From: Staphylococcus americanisciuri
GTDB lineage: Bacteria; Bacillota; Bacilli; Staphylococcales; Staphylococcaceae
Direction: 5' to 3'
Assembly (NCBI RefSeq): GCF_024814435.1
Contig: NZ_JANUXY010000005.1
Location: 161,954 to 225,953 of the forward strand
Length of the DNA stretch: 64,000 nt
Shown: positions 27,971 through 41,222 of the stretch, piece after piece
How positions within the stretch are numbered: the stretch's first letter is position 1
Layout: every line of letters begins with the position of its first letter
Translations under genes and position numbers: made by a program
The notes under the pieces: model-generated
Seen by the model: the letters and a program-made list of their open reading frames with translations, nothing else
What the model was told of the DNA's origin: nothing
The model's database searches: none

Positions 27971-30052
27971 TTATTCACCTTTGTTCTTTTTGATGATTTC
28001 TTCTGAAATTGATTTTGGAACTTCTGAGTAGTGATCGAAGTACATTGTGTAAGTACCGCGACCTTGTGTATTAGAACGTAATGATGTTGCATAACCGAAC
28101 ATTTCTGAAAGTGGTACATAAGCGTTAACAACTTGTGCGTTACCGCGAGCTTCCATACCATCTACACGACCACGGCGTGCTGTTACGTCACCCATGATAT
28201 CGCCTAAATATTCTTCAGGCATTTCGATTGTAACTTTCATCATTGGTTCTAAGATAACTGGATCACATTTTTTAGCAGCTTCTTTAAGTGCTAAAGATGC
28301 AGCAATTTTGAAGGCCATTTCAGATGAATCGACATCATGGTATGAACCGTCAAATAATTTTGCTTTTACATCGATTAATGGATATCCAGCTAAGACACCA
28401 TTTTCCATTGCGTCTTTAAGACCTTGTTCAACTGATGGGATGTATTCACGAGGAACAACACCACCAACGATAGCATTTTCGAATTCGAAACCTTCACCAG
28501 TTTCGTTAGGTGTGAATTCGATATGAACGTCACCGTATTGACCACGACCACCAGATTGACGAGAGAATTTACCTTGTACTGCTGCTGATTGTTTGAACGT
28601 TTCACGGTAAGATACCATTGGCGCACCAACATTAGCTTCTACGTTAAATTCTTTCTTCATACGGTCAACAATAATATCAAGATGAAGTTCACCCATACCA
28701 CCGATGATAACTTGACCAGTTTCATCGTCTGTATGTGCTTTGAATGTTGGGTCTTCTTCTTGTAATTTTTGTAATGCTTGTGACATTTTATCTTGGTCAG
28801 CTTTTGATTTTGGCTCAACCGATAAGTGAATAACAGGCTCTGGGAATTCCATTGACTCAAGAATGATGTCATTTTTCTCACCACAAAGCGTGTCACCTGT
28901 TGTAGTATCTTTAAGACCTACTGCAGCAGCAATATCACCTGAGTATACTGTGCTGATTTCTTCACGTGAGTTTGCGTGCATTTGTAAAATACGACCTACA
29001 CGTTCACGTTTATCTTTTGTTGAGTTTTTAACATATGAACCTGAAGTTAATGTTCCAGAGTACACACGGAAGAATGTTAATTTACCAACATAAGGGTCAG
29101 TCATAACTTTGAATGCTAACGCTGCGAATTCAGCAGAATCGTCTGCTTTAGCAATCACTTCTTCGTCAGGATCATCAGCACGGTGACCAACGATAGGCTT
29201 AACATCTAATGGTGATGGTAAGTAATCAATAACTGCGTCCAACATTAATTGAACACCTTTGTTTTTGAATGCTGTACCACATAATACTGGGTAGAATTCA
29301 ACATCTGTTGTTGCTTGACGGATTGCGTCTTTAATCTCTTCAACTGTTAATTCTTCTCCACCTAAGTATTTTTCCATTAAGTCATCGTTTGTTTCAGCCA
29401 CAGCTTCGATTAACGCTTCACGTGCTTCTTCAGCACGATCTTGATAATCCGCTGGAATTTCGATTTCTTCGATTTCTGTACCTAAATCATTGTTATATTT
29501 GAAACATTTCATTTGAACTAAGTCAATGATTGCTTCAAATTCATCTTCAGCACCGATTGGTAATTGAATAGGTGCTGCATTTGCTTGTAAACGGTCATGT
29601 AAAGTACTTACTGCGTAATCGAAGTTAGCACCAATTTTGTCCATTTTGTTTACAAATACAATACGTGGTACACCGTAAGTTGTTGCTTGACGCCAAACTG
29701 TTTCAGTTTGAGGTTCTACACCTGATTGTGCGTCAAGTACTGTTACTGCACCATCAAGTACACGTAATGAACGTTCAACCTCTACAGTGAAGTCTACGTG
29801 TCCAGGTGTATCGATGATGTTTACGCGGTGTCCATTCCATGCTGCTGTTGTTGCAGCAGATGTGATTGTAATACCACGGTCTTGCTCTTGTTCCATCCAG
29901 TCCATTTGTGAAGCACCTTCATGTGTTTCACCAATTTTATGAATACGGCCAGTGTAATAAAGAATACGTTCAGTAGTCGTCGTTTTACCAGCATCAATGT
30001 GAGCCATGATACCGATATTACGCGTGTTCTTCAACGAAAATTCTCTTGCCAT
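27971..30052 (-). CDS. fusA: Elongation factor G
   Basis: 693 residues, full length. AHIDAGKT (17-24), DTPGHVD and NKMD G-motifs; domain IV has the conserved [10 protein letters not shown] loop. It drives translocation and ribosome recycling. A 153-base gap to tuf contains a ctcatg/catgag inverted repeat near 27863-27890 without a T-tract. Residues around GELHLD, often altered in fusidic-acid resistance, look wild type. Confidence 0.99.
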   Translation of the reverse strand: MAREFSLKNTRNIGIMAHIDAGKTTTTERILYYTGRIHKIGETHEGASQMDWMEQEQDRGITITSAATTAAWNGHRVNIIDTPGHVDFTVEVERSLRVLDGAVTVLDAQSGVEPQTETVWRQATTYGVPRIVFVNKMDKIGANFDYAVSTLHDRLQANAAPIQLPIGAEDEFEAIIDLVQMKCFKYNNDLGTEIEEIEIPADYQDRAEEAREALIEAVAETNDDLMEKYLGGEELTVEEIKDAIRQATTDVEFYPVLCGTAFKNKGVQLMLDAVIDYLPSPLDVKPIVGHRADDPDEEVIAKADDSAEFAALAFKVMTDPYVGKLTFFRVYSGTLTSGSYVKNSTKDKRERVGRILQMHANSREEISTVYSGDIAAAVGLKDTTTGDTLCGEKNDIILESMEFPEPVIHLSVEPKSKADQDKMSQALQKLQEEDPTFKAHTDDETGQVIIGGMGELHLDIIVDRMKKEFNVEANVGAPMVSYRETFKQSAAVQGKFSRQSGGRGQYGDVHIEFTPNETGEGFEFENAIVGGVVPREYIPSVEQGLKDAMENGVLAGYPLIDVKAKLFDGSYHDVDSSEMAFKIAASLALKEAAKKCDPVILEPMMKVTIEMPEEYLGDIMGDVTARRGRVDGMEARGNAQVVNAYVPLSEMFGYATSLRSNTQGRGTYTMYFDHYSEVPKSISEEIIKKNKGE

Positions 30053-30193
30053 AGGTATTCTTTCTCCTTCCAGAATAATTGGATTATATAGTCAGATATA
30101 GCTTTACCCTAAGCATGCATAGAACAATCAATCAGCTATCCAGCATGTTGATATACGTCTATACGATATGTGCTCAGGGGATTAGCGTTTATC

Positions 30194-30664
30194 TTACCAG
30201 CGGTAGTGAGCGAATGCTTTATTCGCTTCGGCCATTTTGTGAGTGTCTTCACGTTTCTTAACAGCGCCACCAGTGTTGTTAGCTGCATCTAAGATTTCGT
30301 TAGCTAAACGTTCCTCCATAGTTTTTTCACCACGAAGACGCGCATAGTTTACTAACCAACGTAAACCTAAAGTAGTACGTCGCTCTGGACGAACTTCTAC
30401 AGGTACTTGATAGTTTGAACCACCCACACGGCGTGCTTTAACTTCAAGTACTGGCATAATATTGTTGATTGCTTCATCGAATACTTCCATTGCATCACGA
30501 CCTGAACGTTCTTGAACTAAGTCGAATGCTGAATAAAGAATGCGTTGAGCAGTCCCACGCTTACCATCTAACATAATTTTGTTGATTAATTTTGTAACTA
30601 ATTTAGAGTTGTGAATTGGATCTGGTAACACATCTCTTTTAGGTACTGATCCTTTACGAGGCAT
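30194..30664 (-). CDS. rpsG: 30S ribosomal protein S7
   Basis: 156 residues, starting [16 protein letters not shown] and ending NKAFAHYRW, the standard S7 termini. Binds the 3' major domain of 16S rRNA and nucleates head assembly. Second gene of the str operon, 69 bases after rpsL. Confidence 0.99.
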   Translation of the reverse strand: MPRKGSVPKRDVLPDPIHNSKLVTKLINKIMLDGKRGTAQRILYSAFDLVQERSGRDAMEVFDEAINNIMPVLEVKARRVGGSNYQVPVEVRPERRTTLGLRWLVNYARLRGEKTMEERLANEILDAANNTGGAVKKREDTHKMAEANKAFAHYRW

Positions 30665-30733
30665 AATACAAGTCCTCCCTTCCTAATTATATATGATTGT
30701 TTTATGCTATGTTTGAGTTAATGACGCTCAAAC

Positions 30734-31147
30734 TTATTTTTTAGGTTTTTTAGTTCCGTATAATGAACGGCTTTGCATACGACCGTCAACACCAGAAGTA
30801 TCTAACGCACCACGAACGATATGGTAACGCACACCAGGTAAGTCTTTTACACGTCCTCCACGTACAAGTACCACACTGTGTTCTTGTAAGTTATGTCCGA
30901 TACCAGGAATGTATGCGTTGATTTCAATATTGTTTGATAAACGCACACGTGCATATTTACGTAATGCAGAGTTTGGTTTTTTAGGTGTCATAGTACCCAC
31001 ACGTGTACATACTCCACGTTTTTGTGGTGAATTTAACTTAGTGAATTGTTTTTTCTGACTATTGAAACCTCTATTTAAAGCAGGTGAATCTGATTTTTTA
31101 GATTTACTCTGTCTTGGTTTACGTACTAATTGGTTAATAGTAGGCAT
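30734..31147 (-). CDS. rpsL: 30S ribosomal protein S12
   Basis: 137 residues. The decoding-centre loops [11 protein letters not shown] and [12 protein letters not shown] are wild type, so no streptomycin-resistance substitution is seen. First gene of the str operon; preceded by the L7Ae-like gene about 95 bases upstream. Confidence 0.99.
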   Translation of the reverse strand: MPTINQLVRKPRQSKSKKSDSPALNRGFNSQKKQFTKLNSPQKRGVCTRVGTMTPKKPNSALRKYARVRLSNNIEINAYIPGIGHNLQEHSVVLVRGGRVKDLPGVRYHIVRGALDTSGVDGRMQSRSLYGTKKPKK

Positions 31148-31241
31148 CGATTGTCCTCCTCTCTTGTTCTCTTAATCCCACACATCCAGGTGGTTCATTT
31201 TTTGATTAAATAAAATTTAGTAAGCGTAATACTTACTAATC

Positions 31242-31496
31242 TCATTTGAGTAATGCAACGACTGTTGCCTTTACCTTTATACCAACATGCTCTCCAAGTG
31301 CTTTGCGACTTGTAAAAAATGTCATGGGTATCATATTTTGATTGGCAAAGCTTAACACGCTTGCTAAGAGATGCACATTAACATCTTCAGCAATAATCAA
31401 TTGTTCGACTTGATCCTTCTTAAGTGCTTTAAGCGTCTCTTTAAGTCCAACAACATAATCGTGTTCATCTAAGCGTGTGACTTTTTCATTAGACAT
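31242..31496 (-). CDS. rplGB: L7Ae-family ribosomal protein-like, kink-turn RNA binder
   Basis: 84 residues from the ATG at 31494-31496 with GGAGG 8 bases upstream; other in-frame starts overlap that site. L7Ae/L30e fold with [18 protein letters not shown] and the C-terminal hydrophobic VKATVVALL. Homologous to B. subtilis YbxF, which binds k-turns and associates with ribosomes. It lies between rpoC and rpsL as in other Firmicutes. Confidence 0.9.
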   Translation of the reverse strand: MSNEKVTRLDEHDYVVGLKETLKALKKDQVEQLIIAEDVNVHLLASVLSFANQNMIPMTFFTSRKALGEHVGIKVKATVVALLK

Positions 31497-31644
31497 TTGC
31501 ATATCCTCCAAAGTACTGCTTGCATCAACCTTTACTATATTATCATCTCTATAAACAGTTCGTCAATACTTATCATCAATAAACATCTGATTTTATTGTT
31601 ATAACAGTACTCACTATTTCTTTGTACATTTTAGAAGAAAAGAG

Positions 31645-31667
31645 ATGGGACACCCCTCGTGCCCCAT
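31645..31667 (-). terminator. Terminator after rpoC
   Basis: Stem atgggaca with tgccccat (one mismatch), followed on the minus strand by CTCTTTTCTTC. It separates rpoBC from rplGB-str. Confidence 0.6.
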
Positions 31668-31684
31668 TCCCTTAGATTTTGTCA

Positions 31685-34600
31685 TTACTCAGTGATTAAC
31701 TGTGTATCTAATGTTTCTGTCTTTTCTTCTTTTTCGATAGACACATCGCTGTAACGTTTCATACCTGTACCAGCTGGAATCAACTTACCGATAATAACGT
31801 TCTCTTTCAGACCGAGTAAGTCATCTCGTTTACCTTTGATTGCAGCGTCTGTAAGTACACGTGTTGTTTCTTGGAATGATGCGGCAGATAAGAAACTTTC
31901 TGTCTCAAGTGATGCTTTTGTAATACCAAGTAATACTGGTTTCGCAGTCGCTGGTCGTTTGCGCTCCTTGAATGCATCACGGTTAGCATCTGTAAAGTGA
32001 TGGATGTCTACTAATGAACCTGGTAATAACTTCGTATCGCCAGCTTCGATGATACGTACTTTACGTAACATTTGACGAACCATAACTTCTACGTGCTTGT
32101 CATCAATTTCTACACCTTGCATACGGTATACTTTCTGAACTTCTTTTAGCAAGTAAGCTTCTGTAGCTGTCAAACCTGCAACTGCTAAGTAGTTTTTCGG
32201 CTCAATTGAACCTTCAGTTAAGACTTCACCACGTTCAACTGATTGTCCGATTTCTACTTTTAAGCGAGATGTACCTGATGCAAGATAAGAACGTGTTTCG
32301 TTCGCACCTTTGATAACAATTTCTTGTTGTCTATCTTTACCAACTGTGATGTTATCAACTACACCTTCAATCTCAGTAATCACAGCTTGACCTTTCGGAT
32401 TACGTGCTTCAAAGATTTCTTGGATACGAGGTAAACCTTGCGTGATATCGCTACCGGCTACCCCACCAGTATGGAACGTACGCATTGTTAATTGTGTACC
32501 AGGTTCACCGATTGATTGAGCGGCAATTGTACCAACTGCTTCACCCACTTCAACTTTTTCACCTGTCGCTAAGTTTTTACCATAACATTTTTCACATACA
32601 CCATGACGTGTGTTACATGTAAATGCTGAACGGATGTACATTTGTTCAATACCTGCGTCCGTAATCTCTTTCGCAATTTCAGCTGTGATAAGTTCATCTG
32701 GACGAATAATAATCTTGTCAGTCTCAGGGTGACGGATTGTCTCTTTAGAGTAACGGCCTTCAATACGTTCAATGAATGGCTCAATCATTTCAGTACCCTC
32801 TTTGATATCTGAAACGAGTAAACCTCGATCTGTACCACAGTCTTCTTCACGTACAATAACATCCTGTGCTACGTCAACCAGACGACGCGTTAAGTAACCA
32901 GAGTCGGCAGTCTTAAGTGCTGTATCAGCAAGACCTTTACGCGCACCGTGAGTTGAGATGAAGTATTCTAATACTGTTAAACCTTCACGGAATGATGATG
33001 TGATTGGAAGTTCGATGATTTTACCAGATGGTGCGGCCATCAAACCACGCATACCGGCAAGTTGTGTAAAGTTAGATGCGTTACCACGGGCACCAGAGTC
33101 ACTCATCATAAAGATTGGGTTTGTTTTATCAAGAGACTTCATCAGTTTTTCTTGAATCTTGTCTTTTGCTTGTGTCCAAATTTCGATAACCGCATTGTAA
33201 CGTTCTTCTTCAGTTAATAAACCACGACTGAATTGTTTTTGTACACGTTCAACTAGTTTTTCTGATTCATCTAAGATTTCTTGTTTATCAGGTAATACTA
33301 CGATATCAGCAACACCAACTGTAATACCTGCTTTAGATGAATATTTGAATCCTAAGTCTTTCATCAAGTCAAGCATCATAGAAGTATCTGTAATACTGAA
33401 GCGATTGAACACTTCTGCAATGATGTTTCCTAAGAACTTCTTATTAAACGGTGGAACAAGTTCTGTTTTCTCGAAGTATTCCGCTAATCCACCTTCACCT
33501 AATTCAGCCGCATCAACAAAGTATTTGTCTGGCGTGTTCTTCTCTAGGTTTGTAGCTGTTGGTTCATTGATATAGGCAAATGAATCTGGAATAATTTCAT
33601 TAAAAATCACTTTACCAACAGATGTTGTTAAGATTTTACGGTTTTGTTCTTCTGTAAATGTTGGATTGTTAAATGATCCTGCTTGTACACCGATACGTGT
33701 GTGTAAATGCACATAACCATTCGCATATGCTTTTAATACTTCATTCGTATCATTGAACAACATACCTGTATTGACTGCATCTTTGCGCTCTAATGTTAAG
33801 TAGTAGTTACCAAGTACCATATCTTGTGATGGCGTAACAACTGGCTTACCATCTTTAGGGTTCAAGATGTTTTGTGCCGCAAGCATTAACATACGTGCTT
33901 CTGCTTGTGCTTCTTTAGATAATGGTACGTGAACCGCCATTTGGTCACCATCAAAGTCAGCATTGTACGCCGTTGTAACAAGCGGATGCAAACGGATTGC
34001 ACGACCTTCTACTAATGTTGGTTCAAACGCTTGGATACCCAATCTGTGAAGTGTTGGGGCACGGTTGAGTAATACTGGATGTTCGATGATAACATCTTCT
34101 AAAACATCCCATACTTCGTCATCCATACGTTCAATTTTGCTTTTCGCATTTTTGATGTTTGTCGCAATTTCACGTTGAACTAATTCTTTCATCACGAAAG
34201 GTTTGAACAGTTCAAGTGCCATCTCTTTTGGTAGTCCACATTGATACATTTTCAAGTTAGGTCCTACTGCGATAACTGAACGACCAGAGTAATCAACACG
34301 TTTACCAAGTAAGTTTTGACGGAAACGTCCTTGCTTACCTTTCAACATATGTGACAATGATTTCAATGGACGGTTACCCGGTCCAGTTACTGGGCGACCA
34401 CGACGACCGTTGTCAATTAACGCATCAACCGCTTCTTGTAACATACGTTTTTCGTTTTGAACGATGATGCCAGGTGCACCAAGATCCAATAAACGTTTTA
34501 AACGGTTGTTACGGTTGATGACACGACGATATAAGTCGTTCAAGTCACTAGTCGCAAAACGTCCACCGTCAAGTTGTACCATTGGACGAATTTCTGGCGG

Positions 34601-35302
34601 AATGATTGGAAGTACGTCTAAAATCATCCACGCAGGGTTATTACCTGAGTTACGGAATGATTCCACAACTTCTAAACGTTTGATTGCACGTGTTAAGCGT
34701 TGACCTGTTGCAGACTCTAACTCATCACGTAACAATTTAAGTTCTTCATCTAAATCAATTTCTTCTAATAAGTCTTTGATACCTTCTGCACCCATCTTAG
34801 CAGTGAACTGACCTGGGAACTTGCTGTAATAGTCACGGTATTCAGCTTCAGAAAGTAATGTTTTCTTCTCCAAACCTGTTGGACCTGGATCAACCACAAC
34901 ATATGATGCGAAGTAGATAACTTCTTCTAATGATCGTGGTGACATGTCTAATAATAAGCCCATGCGACTTGGAATGCCTTTGAAGTACCAAATATGCGAT
35001 ACTGGAGCCGCTAACTCGATATGCCCCATGCGTTCACGGCGCACTTTTGATTTTGTTACTTCTACACCACAACGGTCACATACCATACCTTTGTAGCGTA
35101 CACGTTTGTATTTACCACAACTACATTCCCAGTCTTTTGTTGGTCCGAAGATTCTTTCACAGAACAAACCATCTTTTTCTGGTTTTAGCGTACGATAGTT
35201 AATTGTTTCTGGTTTTTTAACTTCACCTTTTGACCAATTGCGGATTTTTTCTGGTGAAGCGAGCCCTATTTTCATGTAATGAAATTTATTTACATCAATC
35301 AA
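31685..35302 (-). CDS. rpoC: RNA polymerase beta' subunit
   Basis: 1205 residues. The N-terminal zinc ribbon ([20 protein letters not shown]), the catalytic [10 protein letters not shown] with its three Mg-binding aspartates, and the second zinc site near CGTDRG and [13 protein letters not shown] are present. Start is TTG (35300-35302) with AAAGGAGG 8 bases upstream; the residues from it match the S. aureus N-terminus. Forms the core enzyme with RpoB and is co-transcribed with it after a 135-base gap. Confidence 0.99.
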   Translation of the reverse strand: MIDVNKFHYMKIGLASPEKIRNWSKGEVKKPETINYRTLKPEKDGLFCERIFGPTKDWECSCGKYKRVRYKGMVCDRCGVEVTKSKVRRERMGHIELAAPVSHIWYFKGIPSRMGLLLDMSPRSLEEVIYFASYVVVDPGPTGLEKKTLLSEAEYRDYYSKFPGQFTAKMGAEGIKDLLEEIDLDEELKLLRDELESATGQRLTRAIKRLEVVESFRNSGNNPAWMILDVLPIIPPEIRPMVQLDGGRFATSDLNDLYRRVINRNNRLKRLLDLGAPGIIVQNEKRMLQEAVDALIDNGRRGRPVTGPGNRPLKSLSHMLKGKQGRFRQNLLGKRVDYSGRSVIAVGPNLKMYQCGLPKEMALELFKPFVMKELVQREIATNIKNAKSKIERMDDEVWDVLEDVIIEHPVLLNRAPTLHRLGIQAFEPTLVEGRAIRLHPLVTTAYNADFDGDQMAVHVPLSKEAQAEARMLMLAAQNILNPKDGKPVVTPSQDMVLGNYYLTLERKDAVNTGMLFNDTNEVLKAYANGYVHLHTRIGVQAGSFNNPTFTEEQNRKILTTSVGKVIFNEIIPDSFAYINEPTATNLEKNTPDKYFVDAAELGEGGLAEYFEKTELVPPFNKKFLGNIIAEVFNRFSITDTSMMLDLMKDLGFKYSSKAGITVGVADIVVLPDKQEILDESEKLVERVQKQFSRGLLTEEERYNAVIEIWTQAKDKIQEKLMKSLDKTNPIFMMSDSGARGNASNFTQLAGMRGLMAAPSGKIIELPITSSFREGLTVLEYFISTHGARKGLADTALKTADSGYLTRRLVDVAQDVIVREEDCGTDRGLLVSDIKEGTEMIEPFIERIEGRYSKETIRHPETDKIIIRPDELITAEIAKEITDAGIEQMYIRSAFTCNTRHGVCEKCYGKNLATGEKVEVGEAVGTIAAQSIGEPGTQLTMRTFHTGGVAGSDITQGLPRIQEIFEARNPKGQAVITEIEGVVDNITVGKDRQQEIVIKGANETRSYLASGTSRLKVEIGQSVERGEVLTEGSIEPKNYLAVAGLTATEAYLLKEVQKVYRMQGVEIDDKHVEVMVRQMLRKVRIIEAGDTKLLPGSLVDIHHFTDANRDAFKERKRPATAKPVLLGITKASLETESFLSAASFQETTRVLTDAAIKGKRDDLLGLKENVIIGKLIPAGTGMKRYSDVSIEKEEKTETLDTQLITE

Positions 35303-35437
35303 GGAGCCTACCTCCTTTAGTTTAAATTAGCTATGCAAATTGATTGATAACAACATCTTACTTTTATCATGATGGCGAGGCTGAGAACACATCCTGTGAA
35401 CAACTCAACCTCTACCATAACATTTGATAGTTAGTAC

Positions 35438-38400
35438 TTATTCGTTTGTATCTACTGGTGTTTGTTGAACAGCTGCTGGTTGTTGTGCATTCAACTTACG
35501 ATCAGGTGATTCATCATCTTCCATATCGCTCATGTCAATCTCTTGATCTTGTTCGTCCATCACTTTGACGTCCAAACCTAAACTTTGAAGTTCTTTCATC
35601 AATACGCGGAATGACTCAGGAACACTTGGTCTTGCGATGTTTTCACCTTTAACAATTGCTTCATAAGTCTTAACACGACCAACAGTATCATCTGATTTGT
35701 AAGTCAAGATTTCTTGCAATGTGTATGCAGCACCATATGCTTCAAGTGCCCATACCTCCATCTCACCAAATCTTTGTCCACCGAATTGCGCTTTACCACC
35801 AAGCGGTTGTTGTGTAACAAGTGAGTATGGTCCTGTTGAACGCGCGTGAAGCTTGTCGTCAACCATGTGTGCAAGTTTCAACATGTACATAACACCGACA
35901 GAAATACGATTATCGAATGGTTCACCTGTGCGACCATCGTAAAGAACTGTTTTACCGTCACGTGCCATGCCTGCTTCTTCAATTGTTGACCATACGTCAT
36001 CATCATTGGCACCGTCAAATACTGGTGATGCAACATGAATACCTAAGTTTTTAGCAGCCATACCTAAGTGCAACTCTAAAACTTGTCCGATGTTCATACG
36101 TGATGGTACACCAAGTGGGTTCAACATGATGTCGATTGGACGACCATCTGGTAAATATGGCATATCTTCTTCAGGAACAATTTTAGAGATGACACCTTTG
36201 TTACCATGACGACCACACATTTTGTCCCCTACATGAATTTTACGTTTTTGAACAATATATACACGAACTAACTGGTTAACACCTGGAGAAAGTGAATCAT
36301 CGCCATCTTCTCGGTTGAATACTTTAACATCCAGTACGATACCGCCAGCACCATGTGGTACGCGTAATGATGTATCGCGTACTTCACGTGCTTTTTCACC
36401 AAAAATTGCGTGTAATAAACGCTCTTCAGCTGTGAGTTCTGTTACACCTTTTGGCGTTACTTTACCAACTAAGATGTCGCCATCTTTAACTTCTGCACCA
36501 ATATAAACGATACCGCGATCATCTAAGTTTTTAAGCGCATTTTCAGAAACGTTAGGAATATCACGCGTAATCTCTTCAGGTCCAAGCTTCGTATCACGTG
36601 CTTCAGACTCATATTCTTCAATGTGAATAGATGTATAAACATCATCTTTCACAAGACGTTCACTCATGATTACGGCATCCTCATAGTTGTAACCATCCCA
36701 TGTCATAAAGCCTACAACCACGTTGCGTCCAAGCGCCATTTCGCCAAGTTCCATTGAAGGACCATCAGCTAAAATCTCACCTTTTTCAACAACATCACCT
36801 GCTTTAATAATTGGACGTTGGTTATAACATGTACCAGAGTTAGAACGTTTGAACTTCGCTAATGGATAGCGATCAAGTTCACCTTCATATTCTTGACCAT
36901 TTTCTTCAATCAAACGTCTCACTAAGATTTCTTTTGATTGAACATGTTCTACACGACCACGATGTTTAGAAATAACCGCTGCACCAGAGTCACGTGCTGC
37001 CACATGCTCCATTCCTGTACCAACAAACGGTGATTCAGGGTTTAACAATGGTACCGCTTGACGTTGCATGTTCGCACCCATCAAGGCACGGTTAGAGTCA
37101 TCATTTTCTAAGAACGGAATACATGCTGTCGCTGCAGATACAACTTGTTTCGGCGACACATCCATATAGTCCATCTTTTCTTTTGCCATTGTCGTGTTGT
37201 TACCACGGAAACGACATACAATCTCATCATCAATGAAACGACCATTTTCATCCAAGCGTGAGTTCGCTTGTGCTACAACATAGCTATCTTCTTCGTCAGC
37301 TGTTAAGTAGTCGATTTGGTCTGTAATTGTGTTTGTTTCAATATCAACTTTACGATATGGTGTCTCAATGAAACCAAACTCATTAACACGTGCATAACTA
37401 GACAATGAGTTAATCAAACCGATGTTTGGTCCCTCAGGTGTTTCAATCGGACACATACGACCGTAGTGAGAATAGTGTACGTCACGCACTTCCATCTGTG
37501 CGCGTTCACGTGTTAAACCACCAGGCCCTAATGCTGACAGACGACGTTTGTGCGTCAACTCAGCAAGTGGGTTCGCTTGGTCCATGAATTGTGATAATTG
37601 AGAGCTACCAAAGAATTCTTTGATTGATGCAATTACAGGACGAATGTTAATTAATTGTTGTGGTGTGATAGATTCAGTATCTTGAATAGACATTCTTTCA
37701 CGTACAACACGCTCCATACGAGATAAACCAATACGGAATTGGTTCTGTAATAATTCACCTACAGAACGTAAGCGACGGTTGCCAAGATGATCGATATCAT
37801 CTGTGTAGCCAATGCCATGTAATAAGTTGAAGAAATAAGACATTGATGCGACGATATCAGCTGGTGTGATGCATTTCACTTCTGAGTCAGGGAATGCATT
37901 ACCAATCACTGTTGTCGTACGACCTTCTTCGTCATTCGGCACGTATACTTTGATTGATTGAATCTCAACTGGTTCGTCCACAATGCTATCTGGCAACTCA
38001 TACACTTGCGCATTTGCATTTGACTCAAGAACATCCATAATTTCGTCTAACTTACGACGGTCAAGCACTGTACCTTCTTCAGCAACAATCTCTCCAGTCT
38101 CAGTGTTAACAATTGGTTCTGCTAATTTTTGATTAAATAAACGATGTTTTAAATGTAACTTTTTGTTCGCCTTGTAACGACCAACACTTGCTAAGTCATA
38201 GCGTTTTGGATCGAAAAAGCGTGAGTATAATAAGCTCTTCGCATTTTCAAGAGTTGGTGGTTCACCCGGACGTAAGCGCTCATAAATTTCTAATAAGGCT
38301 TGATCTGTATTTTCTGTGCTGTCTTTTTCTAAAGTGTTGCGTAAATATTCGTTATCTCCAATCAAGTCGATAATCTCTTGATCAGTTGAATAACCTAGCG

Positions 38401-38992
38401 CACGTAATAATACTGTTAATGGGAGTTTTCTTGTTCTATCAATACGCACATAAACAATATCTTTCGCGTCTGTTTCATATTCTAACCATGCACCACGGTT
38501 TGGAATAACTGTCGCATCATAATTTACGCGACCATTTTTATCTAATTTTTCATTGAAGTATACAGATGGTGAACGGACTAATTGTGATACGATAACACGT
38601 TCTGCACCATTGATAACGAAAGTACCTGTTTCAGTCATCAATGGGAAATCACCCATAAAGACTTCTTGGTCTTTCACTTCGCCTGTTTCTTTAATAATTA
38701 AACGAACCTTTACACGTAATGGTGCTGCATATGTCGCATCACGGTTTTTAGACTCTTCCAAATCATACTTCGGTTCGCCTAGTCTGTAATCAACAAACTC
38801 TAAAGACAAGTTGCCTGTAAAGTCTTCAATTGGTGAGATATCTCTAAACATCTCCAAAAGACCTTCTTTTAAGAACCAATCATATGATTTTGTTTGAATC
38901 TCAATTAAGTTTGGTAACTCTAATACTTCTGAGATTCTTGCGTAGTTTCTACGTTTACGATGTCTTCCATATTGGACAAATTGACCTGCCAA
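35438..38992 (-). CDS. rpoB: RNA polymerase beta subunit
   Basis: 1184 residues. The rifampicin-binding region ([15 protein letters not shown], then [14 protein letters not shown]) has the susceptible wild-type residues. The C-terminal [12 protein letters not shown] lysine-containing active-site segment is present. Start is TTG (38990-38992) after GAGGGG, giving [16 protein letters not shown] as in other staphylococci. The acidic C-terminal tail is variable. It is preceded by a probable attenuator hairpin. Confidence 0.99.
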   Translation of the reverse strand: MAGQFVQYGRHRKRRNYARISEVLELPNLIEIQTKSYDWFLKEGLLEMFRDISPIEDFTGNLSLEFVDYRLGEPKYDLEESKNRDATYAAPLRVKVRLIIKETGEVKDQEVFMGDFPLMTETGTFVINGAERVIVSQLVRSPSVYFNEKLDKNGRVNYDATVIPNRGAWLEYETDAKDIVYVRIDRTRKLPLTVLLRALGYSTDQEIIDLIGDNEYLRNTLEKDSTENTDQALLEIYERLRPGEPPTLENAKSLLYSRFFDPKRYDLASVGRYKANKKLHLKHRLFNQKLAEPIVNTETGEIVAEEGTVLDRRKLDEIMDVLESNANAQVYELPDSIVDEPVEIQSIKVYVPNDEEGRTTTVIGNAFPDSEVKCITPADIVASMSYFFNLLHGIGYTDDIDHLGNRRLRSVGELLQNQFRIGLSRMERVVRERMSIQDTESITPQQLINIRPVIASIKEFFGSSQLSQFMDQANPLAELTHKRRLSALGPGGLTRERAQMEVRDVHYSHYGRMCPIETPEGPNIGLINSLSSYARVNEFGFIETPYRKVDIETNTITDQIDYLTADEEDSYVVAQANSRLDENGRFIDDEIVCRFRGNNTTMAKEKMDYMDVSPKQVVSAATACIPFLENDDSNRALMGANMQRQAVPLLNPESPFVGTGMEHVAARDSGAAVISKHRGRVEHVQSKEILVRRLIEENGQEYEGELDRYPLAKFKRSNSGTCYNQRPIIKAGDVVEKGEILADGPSMELGEMALGRNVVVGFMTWDGYNYEDAVIMSERLVKDDVYTSIHIEEYESEARDTKLGPEEITRDIPNVSENALKNLDDRGIVYIGAEVKDGDILVGKVTPKGVTELTAEERLLHAIFGEKAREVRDTSLRVPHGAGGIVLDVKVFNREDGDDSLSPGVNQLVRVYIVQKRKIHVGDKMCGRHGNKGVISKIVPEEDMPYLPDGRPIDIMLNPLGVPSRMNIGQVLELHLGMAAKNLGIHVASPVFDGANDDDVWSTIEEAGMARDGKTVLYDGRTGEPFDNRISVGVMYMLKLAHMVDDKLHARSTGPYSLVTQQPLGGKAQFGGQRFGEMEVWALEAYGAAYTLQEILTYKSDDTVGRVKTYEAIVKGENIARPSVPESFRVLMKELQSLGLDVKVMDEQDQEIDMSDMEDDESPDRKLNAQQPAAVQQTPVDTNE

Positions 38993-39054
38993 ACAGATTC
39001 ACCCCTCAAATATTGTGTCGTACTCTACAATAGCATTGCATATCAAGACAAAAA

Positions 39055-39089
39055 GAAAACGGTAGCATATACTTGATGACACCATTTTC
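39055..39089 (-). terminator. Terminator or attenuator between rsmC-like gene and rpoB
   Basis: Minus strand GAAAATGGT pairs with ACCGTTTTC around a 17-base loop, followed by TTTTTGTC. It lies about 60-100 bases ahead of rpoB. Partial termination here could set the ratio of ribosomal-protein to polymerase transcripts, as in other rplJL-rpoBC operons. Confidence 0.55.
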
Positions 39090-39201
39090 TGTTCTAATCA
39101 CACTATTTTTCAATGTTACAATGAAACTTTACACGTAAAAGTACACACTTGTTGAACATAAATTTTTCATCTTATTACTTTACCATATATATCGTCCAAA
39201 A

Positions 39202-39810
39202 TCAACATTTAATGCTTTTTAGTATATGGTATCCTTTACTATTTTTGATTGACGATGCATTACCAAAAATAGTCATCATTTTTTTCTTCGCTGATGGCAT
39301 ACCTTGTTTCTTTTGAATAACAACATATAATGCACCATCTTGTATAAGCTTGTCATAAGCATCCTCTAGAATCCCATGTACAACTTGCTTGCCTGCACGG
39401 ATCGGAGGATTAGTTAAAATATAATGTTGTGATGCATCATTAACTTCCGCCAACCCATCACTTTCTTGAATTGTTACGTTATCAATTTGATTGCGTTTCG
39501 CATTTTTGCGCGCTAAATCTAGCGCACGATGGTTCACATCGAGCATTGTTAATTGATCATGTGGTGCAACTTTTGCCAACATTAAACCAATAGGCCCGTA
39601 ACCACAACCTACATCAGCAATATATTTAGGCTGACCCGACGGATTTTCATTTAAAAATGTACGAATTAGCAGATCCGATCCAAAATCTACTTGATCTTTG
39701 GAAAAGACACCGGCATCCGTCGTTAAGGTCAACCGCTGTTGATAACACTCATACACAATTTCTTTTTCATCAGATAGCGCATCAGGATGTGCGTCATAAT
39801 AATGACTCAT
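39202..39810 (-). CDS. Class I SAM-dependent methyltransferase, RsmC-like
   Basis: 202 residues. SAM-binding motif I VGCGYGPIG (about 63-71), acidic DVNHRAL motif II and the amino-methylating NPPIRAGK motif, all typical of RsmC/RsmG-type 16S rRNA guanine-N2 methyltransferases (G1207 in E. coli). Lies between rplL and rpoB, its usual place in staphylococci and bacilli (YbxB). The target is inferred from family. Confidence 0.85.
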   Translation of the reverse strand: MSHYYDAHPDALSDEKEIVYECYQQRLTLTTDAGVFSKDQVDFGSDLLIRTFLNENPSGQPKYIADVGCGYGPIGLMLAKVAPHDQLTMLDVNHRALDLARKNAKRNQIDNVTIQESDGLAEVNDASQHYILTNPPIRAGKQVVHGILEDAYDKLIQDGALYVVIQKKQGMPSAKKKMMTIFGNASSIKNSKGYHILKSIKC

Positions 39811-39973
39811 AGACTTTCACACCTATCTACAAATAAATTCTTCTTCATTCTTAAATATTAGCAAGCTCAATTTCTAACAAATTCTTTTAAAAGAATATCA
39901 TACGACAGCTGGGTGTCCTAAAAATTGAAGCGCTAATCAAAAACAATTAGATGCTTTACCATTTACATATTCA

Positions 39974-40005
39974 AAAACCCGCTATTTATGAAAATAGCGG
40001 GTTTT
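39974..40005 (-). terminator. Terminator after rplL
   Basis: Stem aaacccgctattt with aaatagcgggttt and a 3-5 base loop, followed on the minus strand by a T-run. Confidence 0.85.
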
Positions 40006-40019
40006 CACTTATCAATGAA

Positions 40020-40385
40020 TTATTTTAGTTCTACTGAAGCGCCAACTTCTTCTAATTGTTCTTTAAGTTTTTCAGCTTCTTCTTTAGGTAACGCTTCTTT
40101 GATGATGCTTGGCGCACCGTCAACTAATTCTTTAGCGTCTTTTAAGCCTAAACCAGTTGCTTCTTTAACTGCTTTAACAACTTTGATTTTTGATGATCCA
40201 GCTGAAGTTAACTCAACGTCAAATTCAGATTTTTCAGCTGCTGCGTCTCCGCCTGCTGCACCTGCTGCTGCAACTGGTGCTGCTGCAGTTACACCAAATT
40301 CTTCTTCGATTGCTTTAACTAAGTCGTTTAATTCTAAAACCGACATTTCTTTAATTGCTTCAATGATTTGCTCTTGATTAGCCAT
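40020..40385 (-). CDS. rplL: 50S ribosomal protein L7/L12
   Basis: 121 residues. N-terminal dimerisation helices, the Ala/Gly-rich hinge ([17 protein letters not shown]) and the C-terminal factor-binding domain ([20 protein letters not shown]). Forms the ribosomal stalk with L10. 46 bases after rplJ, same operon. Confidence 0.99.
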   Translation of the reverse strand: MANQEQIIEAIKEMSVLELNDLVKAIEEEFGVTAAAPVAAAGAAGGDAAAEKSEFDVELTSAGSSKIKVVKAVKEATGLGLKDAKELVDGAPSIIKEALPKEEAEKLKEQLEEVGASVELK

Positions 40386-40431
40386 GTTAATATTCCTCCA
40401 ATTTTTTAAATGTTTAAATTTAATTTATCAA

Positions 40432-40932
40432 TTACTCTGCGTTTTCTTCTTTGTTTTCACCAACAGCTTTAACTGCATAAGCGAAGTTGCGGATTGGCGC
40501 TTGTAATACAGAAAGAAGCATTGATACAAGACCGTCGTGTGATGGTAAAGAACCAACTGTCTTAACTTCTTCAGCAGTGATTACGCTACCTTCCATGACA
40601 CCTGTCTTGATTTCTAAAGCTTCGTGTTCTTTAGCGAATCCAGCGATAACTTTAGCTGGTGCTACAACATCATCAGTTGTGAATGCAACTGCAGTTGGAC
40701 CAGTAAAGAATTCATCTAAACCTTCAATACCAGCTTGTTCAGCCGCACGACGTAACAATGTGTTTTTGTATACTTTGTATTGTACGCCTGCTTCACGTAA
40801 TTGCTTACGTAATTCTGTCACTTCCGCTACTGTTAAACCACGGTAGTCAACAACTACTGTAGAAACAGAAGTTTTAAGTTGCTCTGCGATTACGTCAACT
40901 TGTTGTTTTTTCGCTTCAATGATTCCAGACAT
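40432..40932 (-). CDS. rplJ: 50S ribosomal protein L10
   Basis: 166 residues. Conserved [20 protein letters not shown] and [11 protein letters not shown] near the N-terminus; C-terminal helix binds L7/L12 dimers. Its mRNA leader contains the L10-binding element and an attenuator (40995-41105). A strong GGAGGTG precedes the ATG. Confidence 0.99.
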   Translation of the reverse strand: MSGIIEAKKQQVDVIAEQLKTSVSTVVVDYRGLTVAEVTELRKQLREAGVQYKVYKNTLLRRAAEQAGIEGLDEFFTGPTAVAFTTDDVVAPAKVIAGFAKEHEALEIKTGVMEGSVITAEEVKTVGSLPSHDGLVSMLLSVLQAPIRNFAYAVKAVGENKEENAE

Positions 40933-40994
40933 TTAGACACCTCCATAGATAATTTTTATGCTTTTATATATCCAAGATGTCTCTCGAATAAAAA

Positions 40995-41105
40995 AAGCAC
41001 TTTTTACCCTGGGCAAAAAGTGCTTGAATGTTTGCACGTTCAAGTCAATTTAGCCTCGGTAGGATGAACTATTAAGCATAACCATGCTCCTACTGTCTTA
41101 GGTAA
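40995..41105 (-). promoter_or_regulatory. L10 leader RNA with attenuator ahead of rplJL
   Basis: On the minus strand, a paired segment (AAGACAGTAGGAGCATGG ... TTCATCCTACCGAGGCT, 41100-41053) resembles the Firmicutes L10 leader that binds the L10(L12) complex. It is followed by a terminator (aagcacttttt with aaaaagtgctt, 41025-40995) and seven T. Binding of excess L10 is expected to stop transcription before rplJ. Confidence 0.8.
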
Positions 41106-41222
41106 AATATTCAACAAAATTAAATATAACTGTTTTCATCGTATTAGTCAACAGTTATATTAATATTATTTATGACAAAGCGTAAAACAACCTATTGATC
41201 ATTTTACGCTTCTATCTATAAA

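Noticed and set aside
30734..31147. Possible streptomycin-resistance change in S12
   Set aside because: Both decoding-loop lysines are wild type ([11 protein letters not shown] and GRVKDLP).
34464..34703. Plus-strand frames antisense to rpoC, rpoB, clpC, fusA and tuf
   Set aside because: Shadows of strongly biased codons in highly conserved genes; no ribosome sites or family likeness.
37530..37680. Possible rifampicin-resistance change in RpoB
   Set aside because: The cluster I residues ([27 protein letters not shown]) are wild type.
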